Below are positions 9,509 through 16,779 of a stretch of 41,235 nucleotides of DNA, in pieces. This DNA comes from an uncultured Polaribacter sp. (lineage in GTDB: Bacteria > Bacteroidota > Bacteroidia > Flavobacteriales > Flavobacteriaceae). Under the pieces are notes generated by a model, which did no database searches, was not told the origin of the DNA, and worked only from the letters and a program-made list of their open reading frames with translations. Where the stretch lies: positions 1 to 41,235 of the forward strand of contig CAJQQH010000037.1 in assembly GCA_905480405.1 (NCBI GenBank). The letters are read 5' to 3'. Position 1 is the stretch's first letter; every line of letters begins with the position of its first letter. Made by a program: the position numbers and the translations under genes.

Positions 9509-10330
9509 TTAAAGTTGAGAATTTAGCCAATCTACAACATCTTGTAGCATTTCTTCTTTACACAAATCGTTTTGTAATTCGTGGTAACCACCGTTGTATA
9601 ATTTTAGTGTTGCATTATCCGATTTGTTAGCGAATTCTTGCGTTCCTTTATAATCGATGATTTTATCATTAGTACCATGAAGTAGCAACATTTTAGTATC
9701 TAGTTTATTCGCATTTTCTATTGCCCATAAACCAGTATCTATAAAAGTTAAAGAAAAATTAGGACTAATTTTACTATGCACTAAAGGATCGTTAATATAC
9801 TTATCAACTTCAACCTTATCTCTAGAAACATCATTTGCATCTAGCTCATTTCCCATGGTTAGTGAAGGGGCAATTTTTTGTAATAATTTACCAACTGCTA
9901 ACTTAATTTTTGGTGGTTGAAAAGCTAATTTTAAGAACGGACTTGTAGCAATAACTCCTTTTATTTGATGTTTTATCCTAATAGAGTAATTTACAACCAC
10001 ATTTCCTCCCATAGAATGCCCATATAAAAAAATAGGTTTATTAGGGAATAACTCTTTTGCCTTTTCTATGGTTTTAGTAACACTTTCTAAAACCGCTTCA
10101 AAACTAGGATTATGACCACGTTTTCCTGATGTTTTACCATGGCCAAAATGATCGAAAGCAACCACAGAAAAATCATTTTCAGTTAACTTTTTAGCAACAT
10201 GATTATAACGTCCAGAATGTTCTCCCATTCCATGTACTAAAACTACAACTGCTTTTGTGTTGCTTGCTTGCCATGTTTTGCCATAGAAATCGGTATTGTA
10301 AATATTGAATGTAAATTCTGTTTGCGTCAT
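9509..10330 (-). CDS. Alpha/beta hydrolase, monoacylglycerol lipase / lysophospholipase-like
   Basis: 273 residues from the ATG at 10330. This start is preferred over an in-frame ATG at 10351 because that one lies inside the upstream gene, which ends at 10333, and adds an atypical leader. The oxyanion region is VLVHGMGEHSGRY. The nucleophile elbow is GHSMGG (Ser near residue 106). The acid is the Asp in LLLHGTNDKI and the His is in GGYHEL, giving a full catalytic triad. The pattern matches Hydrolase_4 / serine aminopeptidase-type lipases acting on monoacylglycerols or lysolipids. No signal peptide is present, so it is cytoplasmic or peripherally membrane-bound. The substrate is inferred from family only. 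Confidence 0.88.
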   Translation of the reverse strand: MTQTEFTFNIYNTDFYGKTWQASNTKAVVVLVHGMGEHSGRYNHVAKKLTENDFSVVAFDHFGHGKTSGKRGHNPSFEAVLESVTKTIEKAKELFPNKPIFLYGHSMGGNVVVNYSIRIKHQIKGVIATSPFLKLAFQPPKIKLAVGKLLQKIAPSLTMGNELDANDVSRDKVEVDKYINDPLVHSKISPNFSLTFIDTGLWAIENANKLDTKMLLLHGTNDKIIDYKGTQEFANKSDNATLKLYNGGYHELQNDLCKEEMLQDVVDWLNSQL

Positions 10331-10332
10331 AA

Positions 10333-10566
10333 CTATTGTTTTTTTAACCAAACTCTTATTTCTTTTCTTAAAGATTGCTCTGGTTTTGGTAAAGGAATTG
10401 TTTTACCAAATTGTTTACTTCTGTTAAACTTAGAAAAGGTTACTTTTAGTTGTTTCCATTCTGCTGGATACAAATCTAAAAACGTATTGAACATATTTTG
10501 CTCATTCTGTTTTTCTTTTATTTTATCAAAAATTACTTTAAACTTTTCTTCTTTATCAAGTATCAT
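10333..10566 (-). CDS. Small conserved-looking hypothetical protein
   Basis: 77 residues with no signal peptide or membrane segment. It is highly charged, with a helical N-terminal half and a basic C-terminal half ending RKEIRVWLKKQ. Its stop lies two bases before the preferred ATG of the hydrolase gene, so the two are probably translationally coupled. I recognise no domain. The good spacing with both neighbours and normal codon use support a real gene. Confidence 0.65.
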   Translation of the reverse strand: MILDKEEKFKVIFDKIKEKQNEQNMFNTFLDLYPAEWKQLKVTFSKFNRSKQFGKTIPLPKPEQSLRKEIRVWLKKQ

Positions 10567-10589
10567 GTAGTAAATATATAAAATTGTAA

Positions 10590-10757
10590 TTAATCAAAAT
10601 CTAAGTGGTCATAATCATCAGTTTCACTATTGTCTTTATAATGATTAGATTTTGATGTGTAATTAAATGTGTTAATAATTAGACCTATAAGTGTTCCAAC
10701 TATTATAATTAAAAGAATAAATACCCAAAGACTAATTTCAGTTTTTGTTGAGTTCAC
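10590..10757 (-). CDS. Small single-pass membrane protein, 55 residues, GTG start
   Basis: A short open frame fills the space between pabB (stop at 10777) and the 77-residue gene (start 10566). It starts with GTG at 10757, as no in-frame ATG exists upstream. Residues 1-9 are polar (MNSTKTEIS). Residues 10-28 form one strongly hydrophobic helix rich in Ile, Leu and Val. The C-terminal 25 residues are hydrophilic and end in an acidic tail (SETDDYDHLDFD). The hydrophobic-then-acidic pattern is hard to explain as random AT-rich sequence and fits an inner-membrane micro-protein with a cytoplasmic or periplasmic acidic tail. Function unknown. It is probably co-transcribed with pabB. Confidence 0.6.
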   Translation of the reverse strand: MNSTKTEISLWVFILLIIIVGTLIGLIINTFNYTSKSNHYKDNSETDDYDHLDFD

Positions 10758-10776
10758 AGGGTAAATGTATATTAAC

Positions 10777-12078
10777 TTATTTAGAATTTAATAAAACATA
10801 TTTCATTGCTTTTGCTTTTAAAAGGCATTCTTCATATTCTTTTTCTGGGATTGATTTAGCAGTAATTGCTCCACCAACTGAGTAGGAAACATACTTTTTT
10901 TCTTCATTATAAAATATACTTCTTATAACAACATTAAAATCGAAATCGCCAGTTGGTGTAAAGTAGCCAACGGTTCCAGAATATAGCCCACGTTTAGTTT
11001 CTTCTAGTTCTTCAATAATTTTCATGGCAGAAACCTTTGGCGCTCCCGTCATACTTCCCATTGGAAATGTGCTTTGTAAAATATCAATAGGGTGCGTAGT
11101 CTCATTAATTTCAGAAACTACTGTAGAAATCATCTGATGTACTTGCTTAAAAGTATACACTTTACAAAGCTCTTCTACCTTTACAGAACCGATTTTTGCA
11201 GTTTTTGATAAGTCGTTTCTTACCAAATCTACAATCATTACATTTTCTGAACGTTCTTTAATATCTCTAGATAAATCTGAGGCTATTTTTTCATCATCAA
11301 TTTTACTTCTTAAACGTTTAGCGGTTCCTTTTATGGGTTGTGATATTATTTTATTTCCTTCTTTTTTAATATATCTTTCTGGTGTTGCAGATAGTAAATA
11401 TTGATGTTCAATTTTTAAAAAGGTTGCAAAAGGAGGTTCTGAAATTTTATTTAAATGATTATAAACTTCAAGCGGATTTATAGTTGCATTTTCTGCATAA
11501 AATTCTTGACAAAAATTGGCTTCATAAATGTTGCCTCTTTTTATATGATCTAAAACTTTAGTTACTTTTTTATGATATTCGTCCTTATGAATTCTTAGCT
11601 TAATTTTAATATCAGACTTTAATTTTTTATTTTTTGAATCTTTTAATTTTTTAATAAATTTAAAATCATTTTCAATTTCATCATCAACCATTTTTAAGTA
11701 ATGAAACTCAATTGTATTGCCTTTAATAAAGACTAATTTTTGAGGTTGAAAAAAATATAAATCAGCAAAGTCTAAACCATCAAAATTATTAGAAGTAAGA
11801 CGTTCAACATCATTTTTAACATCATAAGCAATGTAACCAAAAATATAATCTTTAGTTATCGTTTGGTATTCTCTTAGCTTTTCAAATGCATTATGGTAAT
11901 CGGTTTTTATCGATGTAAATTCATCTGCAGCCAAAGCAGAATCAAAGCTAGAGTATTGCTGATTATAATTATTAGAATCTAACCAAGTTACGGTTTCAAA
12001 CTGTTGTGCCCAAAACAATAAGTTTGTTTTAAATTTAATAATATTATCAACAGAAAAAGTACGAATTGTTCTTTGCAT
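10777..12078 (-). CDS. pabB: Aminodeoxychorismate synthase component I
   Basis: 433 residues from the ATG at 12078. An in-frame ATG at 12120 would add 14 residues but overlaps the likely promoter box and adds an untypical leader, so I reject it. The chorismate-binding signatures are present: PIKGTAKR (Lys at about 250), SENVMIVDLVRNDL, and TFPMGSMTGAPKVSAM. The lysine in PIKGT separates PabB from anthranilate synthase TrpE, which has alanine there. This supports 4-amino-4-deoxychorismate synthesis for folate. The partner glutamine amidotransferase (PabA) and lyase (PabC) are not in this window. The gene begins a run of minus-strand genes. Confidence 0.92.
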   Translation of the reverse strand: MQRTIRTFSVDNIIKFKTNLLFWAQQFETVTWLDSNNYNQQYSSFDSALAADEFTSIKTDYHNAFEKLREYQTITKDYIFGYIAYDVKNDVERLTSNNFDGLDFADLYFFQPQKLVFIKGNTIEFHYLKMVDDEIENDFKFIKKLKDSKNKKLKSDIKIKLRIHKDEYHKKVTKVLDHIKRGNIYEANFCQEFYAENATINPLEVYNHLNKISEPPFATFLKIEHQYLLSATPERYIKKEGNKIISQPIKGTAKRLRSKIDDEKIASDLSRDIKERSENVMIVDLVRNDLSKTAKIGSVKVEELCKVYTFKQVHQMISTVVSEINETTHPIDILQSTFPMGSMTGAPKVSAMKIIEELEETKRGLYSGTVGYFTPTGDFDFNVVIRSIFYNEEKKYVSYSVGGAITAKSIPEKEYEECLLKAKAMKYVLLNSK

Positions 12079-12086
12079 AAGTACTG

Positions 12087-12094
12087 CAAAAATA
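12087..12094 (-). promoter_or_regulatory. Bacteroidota-type -7 box (TATTTTTG) for pabB
   Basis: On the minus strand TATTTTTG matches the TAnnTTTG consensus and ends only 8 bases before the pabB ATG, so transcription would start at or within a few bases of the start codon. I do not find a good TTG element at the usual upstream distance, so confidence is moderate. Confidence 0.5.
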
Positions 12095-12122
12095 CAAATC
12101 TTTATGTATTTAATAGTCATAA

Positions 12123-12150
12123 AAAAAGCAACCTAAAGAGGTTGCTTTTT
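12123..12150 (-). terminator. Intrinsic terminator after lpdA
   Basis: AAAAAGCAACC (12123-12133) and GGTTGCTTTTT (12140-12150) form an 11-bp perfect stem with a 6-base loop. It is followed on the minus strand by a U run (12121-12127). It separates lpdA from pabB. Confidence 0.8.
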
Positions 12151-12190
12151 AATAAATAATGTAATTCTAAAATAAGTTTAGAATATTATT

Positions 12191-13591
12191 TTATGCATTT
12201 AACGGTTTACCGTCCCAAGCAGCTTTAGCAGCTTCTTTTACAGCTTCGGAATAGGTTGGGTGACCATGACAAATTCTAGCTAAATCTTCTGCAGAAGCTC
12301 TAAACTCCATAGCTACTGCAGTTTCCATAATTAAATCTGCAACACGTGCACCAACCATGTGAACTCCTAAAATTTCGTCTGTGTTTTTATCAGCTAAAAC
12401 TTTTACAAAACCATCTAAATCTCCACTTGCTCTAGATCTTCCTAAAGCACGCATAGAAAATTTACCAGCTTTATAAGCAACTCCAGCATCTTTTAATTCT
12501 TGCTCAGTTTTACCAACTGCAGCAACTTCTGGCCATGTATAAACAATTCCAGGAATTAAGTTATAATCAATGTGTGGTTTTTCGCCTGCTAAATATTCTG
12601 CAACAACAACACCTTCTTCTTCTGCTTTATGTGCTAACATTGCACCTTTAACAACATCACCAATTGCGTATATATTGTTAATATTTGTTTGTAAATGGTT
12701 GTTTACATCTACCATTCCTCTTTCAGTAACTTTTACACCAGCTTTTTCCAAACCTAAGCCTTCTGTATATGGTTTTCTACCAACAGCAACTAAACAATAA
12801 TCACCAGTAAAAGTAACTTCTTCACCTTTTTTATTAGTCGCTTTTACAATTACTTCGTCTCCATTTCTTTCAACAGAAGTAACGCCATGACTTGCATTTA
12901 TTTTCATTCCTTGTTTCTTTAGAACTTTGGTAAGCTCTTTAGAAACATCAGCATCCATTGTAGGTGTAATTTTTGGTGCATATTCTATAACAGTAACGTC
13001 TGCGCCTAAACGCTTATAAACAGAACCTAATTCTAAACCAATAACACCACCACCAATTACTAATAAGTGTTTTGGTACTTCTTTTAATTTTAAAGCTTCT
13101 GTAGAAGTTATAACGCGTTCTTTATCTAATGTAATAAAAGGTAAAGTAGATGGTTTCGAACCTGTAGCAATTATAATGTTTGTTCCTTCAATTACTTCTG
13201 ATGAACCATCATTCTTAGTAATTTTTACATGTGTTGAATCTTCAAAAGAACCTAAACCTTCAAAGACATCAACATTATTTTTGTCCATTAAGTATTTGAT
13301 TCCACCAGTAGTAGTTTCAACAATTTTATCTTTACGACCAATCATTTTACTAATATCAAATGATGGGCTTTCAACAGAGATTCCATGTTCTTCAAAATGA
13401 TGAACAGCATCATAAAAATGATGAGAAGAATATAATAATGCTTTTGAAGGAATACATCCAACATTAGTACAAGTACCACCTAAAGTTGAGTACTTTTCAA
13501 TAATTGCTACTTTTTTACCTAACTGCGATGCTCTAATTGCTGCAATATATCCTCCAGGTCCTGAACCTATAACAATAATATCGTATTTCAT
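12191..13591 (-). CDS. lpdA: Dihydrolipoyl dehydrogenase (E3)
   Basis: 466 residues from the ATG at 13591. An in-frame ATG at 13660 adds 23 residues that overlap a promoter-like box, so it is rejected. The FAD-binding N-terminus (MKYDIIVIGSGPGG) is followed by the redox disulfide at C41 and C46 (GGTCTNVGC). An NAD-binding Rossmann motif follows (GGGVIGLELG). The C-terminal dimer-interface catalytic His-Glu pair lies in ARICHGHPTYSEA. It re-oxidises dihydrolipoyl groups of 2-oxo acid dehydrogenase complexes or the glycine cleavage system. The E1 and E2 genes are not nearby, so this copy is free-standing and may serve several complexes. Confidence 0.96.
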   Translation of the reverse strand: MKYDIIVIGSGPGGYIAAIRASQLGKKVAIIEKYSTLGGTCTNVGCIPSKALLYSSHHFYDAVHHFEEHGISVESPSFDISKMIGRKDKIVETTTGGIKYLMDKNNVDVFEGLGSFEDSTHVKITKNDGSSEVIEGTNIIIATGSKPSTLPFITLDKERVITSTEALKLKEVPKHLLVIGGGVIGLELGSVYKRLGADVTVIEYAPKITPTMDADVSKELTKVLKKQGMKINASHGVTSVERNGDEVIVKATNKKGEEVTFTGDYCLVAVGRKPYTEGLGLEKAGVKVTERGMVDVNNHLQTNINNIYAIGDVVKGAMLAHKAEEEGVVVAEYLAGEKPHIDYNLIPGIVYTWPEVAAVGKTEQELKDAGVAYKAGKFSMRALGRSRASGDLDGFVKVLADKNTDEILGVHMVGARVADLIMETAVAMEFRASAEDLARICHGHPTYSEAVKEAAKAAWDGKPLNA

Positions 13592-13649
13592 GTGTACTTG
13601 TGTTTTGCGTATAATGTAACCTTTCGGTTTATTTTCTATTAATTTGAAA

Positions 13650-13657
13650 CAAAAATA
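13650..13657 (-). promoter_or_regulatory. Bacteroidota-type -7 box (TATTTTTG) for lpdA
   Basis: A TAnnTTTG match lies 58 bases upstream of the lpdA ATG, implying a leader of about 50 bases. It sits inside the extended open frame that starts at 13660, which argues for the shorter lpdA start. No convincing TTG element is seen upstream. Confidence 0.45.
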
Positions 13658-13726
13658 CATATATTTTAATAGAATAAAGAGAGAATTTAGTAGTTTTACT
13701 TATTACAAAAAATTATCACATTGCTT

Positions 13727-14200
13727 ATGAAAATTCTTAAAAAAATATCGCTTTTAATACTTATTATTTTGCTGATTTCGCAATTTTTTGGACCTGATAA
13801 AAATGAAGGAAATTTACAATCTGTAGATTCTTTTATTTCAGAAACACATCCACCAGAAAATGTGTATAAAATTTTAAAAGAAAGTTGTTTTGATTGTCAT
13901 AGCAACGTAACTAATTACCCTTGGTATAACAATATTACTCCTGTAAATTTTTGGTTAAATGAGCATGTAAAAGATGGTAAAAAACATTTAAATTTTTCTA
14001 AATGGGATTCGTATTCATTAAAGAAAAAAGAGCATAAAATGGATGAATTACACGAGGAAGTAGCTAAGAAAAAAATGCCTTTAGACTCTTATACTTGGAC
14101 GCATTCTGAAGCTAATTTAACACAAACACAGATTAATGAGGTTGTTACTTGGGGTAAAAGTGTACAAGTAAATTACAAACAACAAATGAGCATAAAGTAA
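13727..14200 (+). CDS. Membrane-anchored haem-binding-domain (c-type cytochrome-like) protein
   Basis: 157 residues from the ATG at 13727. An in-frame TTG two codons earlier is possible but less likely. The N-terminal hydrophobic helix (about 7-21) is an export signal or anchor. A single haem-attachment motif C54-F-D-C57-H58 follows, with the surrounding SNVTNYPWYNNITP pattern typical of the Haem_bd domain (PF14376-type). The protein is therefore probably periplasmic and binds one haem c. Its redox partner is unknown. The stop codon TAA at 14198-14200 is followed at once, in the same frame, by the start of the glycosyltransferase gene. It is divergent from lpdA. Confidence 0.85.
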   Translation: MKILKKISLLILIILLISQFFGPDKNEGNLQSVDSFISETHPPENVYKILKESCFDCHSNVTNYPWYNNITPVNFWLNEHVKDGKKHLNFSKWDSYSLKKKEHKMDELHEEVAKKKMPLDSYTWTHSEANLTQTQINEVVTWGKSVQVNYKQQMSIK

Positions 14201-15439
14201 TTGAAAAAGCAACAAATTTTAATTATTGGTACCGTTTGGGTTGAACCCAATTCTTCTGCTGCAGGTAGTAGAATGTTACAACTTATAGAGTTGTTTTTAA
14301 AGCAAGATTTTAAAGTAACATTTGCTTCTTCTGCTCAAAAAAGTGATAAAGCAAAAAAAATGTCTATTCTTGGTGTAGAAGAAGTCTTTATAGAGTTGAA
14401 TTCTTCTTCTTTTGATGTTTACGTAAAAAAGTTAAATCCTACAATAGTTGTTTTTGATCGTTTTATGATGGAAGAGCAATATGGTTGGCGTGTTGCTGAA
14501 AACTGCCCAAATGCATTACGAATTCTAGATACAGAGGATTTGCATTTTTTAAGAAAAGTAAGACATCAGCAGTTAAAAAAAGGAGAGCAATTTACAACAA
14601 ACGCATTATTAAATTCGATAGAAGCAAAAAGAGAAATCGCTTCGATTTTAAGATGCGATTTATCTTTAATTATCTCAACTTATGAAATGGATTTACTAAA
14701 ATCTATTTTTAAGATTGATGAAAAAATAATCTATTACTTGCCTTTTTTGTTAGATAAAGTTGATGAAAATCAGATTAAAAAGTGGAAACCTTTTGAAGAA
14801 AGAGAGCATTTTATTTTTATTGGTAATTTTTTTCATAAACCAAATATTGATGCAGTTATCACTCTAAAAAAAGAAATCTGGAGTAAGATTAGAAAACAAC
14901 TTCCAGATGCAGAAATCCATATTTATGGAGCTTATTTAACGCAACAAATTCAAGAATTACATAATAAAAAAGAAGGTTTCATTATAAAAGGTTTTGCAGA
15001 AAATGCGCAAGAAGTAGTTAAAAATGCTAGAGTAGTTTTAGCACCTTTACGTTTTGGAGCAGGTATAAAAGGGAAATTAACAGAGGCTATGGTTTGTGGA
15101 ACACCAAGTGTAACAACTTCAATTGGAGTGGAAGGCATGACTAAAGAATTGTATTGGAATGGTTTTGTAGAAGATGATTTTACAGAATTTTCTAAAATGG
15201 CTGTAATATTATATGTAGAAAAAAGTACTTGGAAAATGACTCAGAGTAATGGTATTAGAATTGTAAACTCTACATATAATAAACAGAAAATAGAAAAACC
15301 TTTTTTAGACAAAATTATTGCACTTCAGCAAAATTTAGAACAACATAGAACTCAAAACTTTTTTGGGAGTTTGTTACAACATCAAACTTTACAAGCTACA
15401 AAGTATATGAGTAAGTGGATTGAAAGTAAAAATAAGTAA
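14201..15439 (+). CDS. Glycosyltransferase, GT4-like (GT-B fold), TTG start
   Basis: 412 residues. The N-terminal beta strand and glycine loop (QQILIIGTVWVEPNSSAAG) are needed for the fold and begin right after the preceding stop. The only sensible start is therefore the TTG at 14201. The next ATG, near 14273, would remove this region. The C-terminal donor-binding half shows IFIGNFFHKPNIDAV and APLRFGAGIKGKLTEAM, a GT4-type nucleotide-sugar site. Donor and acceptor are unknown. No signal peptide. It shares frame and transcript with the haem-binding gene with zero spacing, so translation must depend on re-initiation or on weak readthrough. No ATG-initiated ribosome site is visible. Confidence 0.83.
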   Translation: MKKQQILIIGTVWVEPNSSAAGSRMLQLIELFLKQDFKVTFASSAQKSDKAKKMSILGVEEVFIELNSSSFDVYVKKLNPTIVVFDRFMMEEQYGWRVAENCPNALRILDTEDLHFLRKVRHQQLKKGEQFTTNALLNSIEAKREIASILRCDLSLIISTYEMDLLKSIFKIDEKIIYYLPFLLDKVDENQIKKWKPFEEREHFIFIGNFFHKPNIDAVITLKKEIWSKIRKQLPDAEIHIYGAYLTQQIQELHNKKEGFIIKGFAENAQEVVKNARVVLAPLRFGAGIKGKLTEAMVCGTPSVTTSIGVEGMTKELYWNGFVEDDFTEFSKMAVILYVEKSTWKMTQSNGIRIVNSTYNKQKIEKPFLDKIIALQQNLEQHRTQNFFGSLLQHQTLQATKYMSKWIESKNK

Positions 15440-15506
15440 TTTGTTATCACTGTTTTTAGTACTTACTTTTTGTATATCAACCAACTTATTATAACAAGCT
15501 ACGATA

Positions 15507-16727
15507 CTACTTACTGTATATTGGTACGTAATCTGAAGGAAGTGTATTTGCGAATTTTTCATAAGACCAATAGCCTTCATAAAAAATATCTAAAGGGTTA
15601 ATCAAACTTCCGTTCTTACCAATTGTAATATTTTTATTTAATGGAATTATTGAAGACGTTTGTGGTAAAGGATCTCTTTTTTCACTAAAAATATTTCTTG
15701 TTATGTAGCCTATTTCTTCTTTTTCTTTCGTGTAAACAACGCTTAAGTTATTATCAAAACAAAGTTGATAAACATTGTTTTTAAAGATTAAAATTTCCTC
15801 TTTTTTTAATTGAGATTTGTATAAAAAATCTTTAAACTTTGGTAAGCCAGCTTTTTTTGAAACAACTAAAGCAGAATCTAAAGCATTTTTAGGAGAACCA
15901 TAATTTCTAGAAAAATTTATAGTTTTTCTGCTTAACTTAATCAGTTCTCTTGCTTTTTTAATCTCTATTTCCGAAGGTCTTTCTGTGTTTAATACTCTTT
16001 TAAATTGATTTACTATAAATCCATCTTCTTTAAATGAGTTGTTTGTTATAGATTTAAAAAAATGAGTAGCAGAACCATTATATGCTTTTAGTCTATTTTT
16101 TTTCCATCGTTTTTGTTTACGTTTTCCGCCTTTAAGTTCTTCATATCTAGTATAACCTAAATACGTAATTGAATTTTTAGTTCTAATAAAACTTTCTAAT
16201 TCGTAAGTAATAAAGTAGCCCAGGTCTTTATTTTTTATTAACAATGGTTTTCTTGCAAGAGCTGATAATGTACTTTTTTTGGCATCAAAATCAAAATATA
16301 AAACTTCTGGATTAAGTATTTTACAATTTCTAGACAGTTCTGTTCTACCAATAAATTCGTTTCTAAAAACAGCTAAATTATGTTTCCATTCATTATCATA
16401 AACTGTTTTTTTTAAGATAATTTCGTCCAACATGTTTTTTGCTTCCTTTAAAGAGAAAACGAGTGGCTCGTTATAAGTAGAAGTATTAATAGTATAATTA
16501 ATTTTCTTAAAACCAAGAAAAGAAATAATCAATTCATATTGTCCTTCTTTAACTTTAATTGAGAATTGACCATTTTCATCTGTTGTTGTGCCAACCATCG
16601 TATTATTAAAATATACAGCAACGTTTTCTATAGGTGTATTTTTGTAATAAACGGTACCTTTAATAGTAGTTTGTGCAACCGAAAACAATGAGGTAAAAAG
16701 AAACAAAAGTAAAAACCGATTTTTCAT
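15507..16727 (-). CDS. Secreted CarboxypepD_reg-like domain protein
   Basis: 406 residues. The signal peptide (MKNRFLLLFLFTSLFSVAQ) is followed by a carboxypeptidase regulatory-like beta domain at about 22-95, with the typical pattern IKGTVYYKNTPIENVAVYF, then TTTDENGQFSIKV and ISFLGFKKINYTI. This domain is best known at the N-terminus of SusC/TonB-dependent proteins, but no plug or barrel follows. The remaining 300 residues are basic and unrecognised, with alternating charged and aromatic segments. Likely periplasmic or on the outer membrane. It is convergent with the glycosyltransferase gene. It lies 52 bases downstream of the M3 peptidase and may share its transcript. Confidence 0.82.
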   Translation of the reverse strand: MKNRFLLLFLFTSLFSVAQTTIKGTVYYKNTPIENVAVYFNNTMVGTTTDENGQFSIKVKEGQYELIISFLGFKKINYTINTSTYNEPLVFSLKEAKNMLDEIILKKTVYDNEWKHNLAVFRNEFIGRTELSRNCKILNPEVLYFDFDAKKSTLSALARKPLLIKNKDLGYFITYELESFIRTKNSITYLGYTRYEELKGGKRKQKRWKKNRLKAYNGSATHFFKSITNNSFKEDGFIVNQFKRVLNTERPSEIEIKKARELIKLSRKTINFSRNYGSPKNALDSALVVSKKAGLPKFKDFLYKSQLKKEEILIFKNNVYQLCFDNNLSVVYTKEKEEIGYITRNIFSEKRDPLPQTSSIIPLNKNITIGKNGSLINPLDIFYEGYWSYEKFANTLPSDYVPIYSK

Positions 16728-16759
16728 GTGATAAAAATAATCATTGAAAAACCGATTTT
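16711..16759. repeat. Direct repeat of AAAAACCGATTTT flanking a start codon
   Basis: The 13-base sequence AAAAACCGATTTT occurs at 16711-16723 and again at 16747-16759, one copy on each side of the start codon of the CarboxypepD_reg-like gene (16725-16727). The unit is itself nearly palindromic (AAAACCGATTTT against AAAATCGGTTTT). It could be a binding site pair or chance in AT-rich DNA. Confidence 0.4.
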
Positions 16760-16779
16760 GAAAATATTAATGTTAAGAT

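Noticed and set aside
10331..10351. In-frame upstream ATG for the alpha/beta hydrolase
   Set aside because: It lies inside the preceding small gene, and the later ATG at 10330 gives the family-typical N-terminus.
12079..12120. Longer N-terminus for PabB (14 extra residues)
   Set aside because: It overlaps the TATTTTTG promoter box and adds residues not expected in the family.
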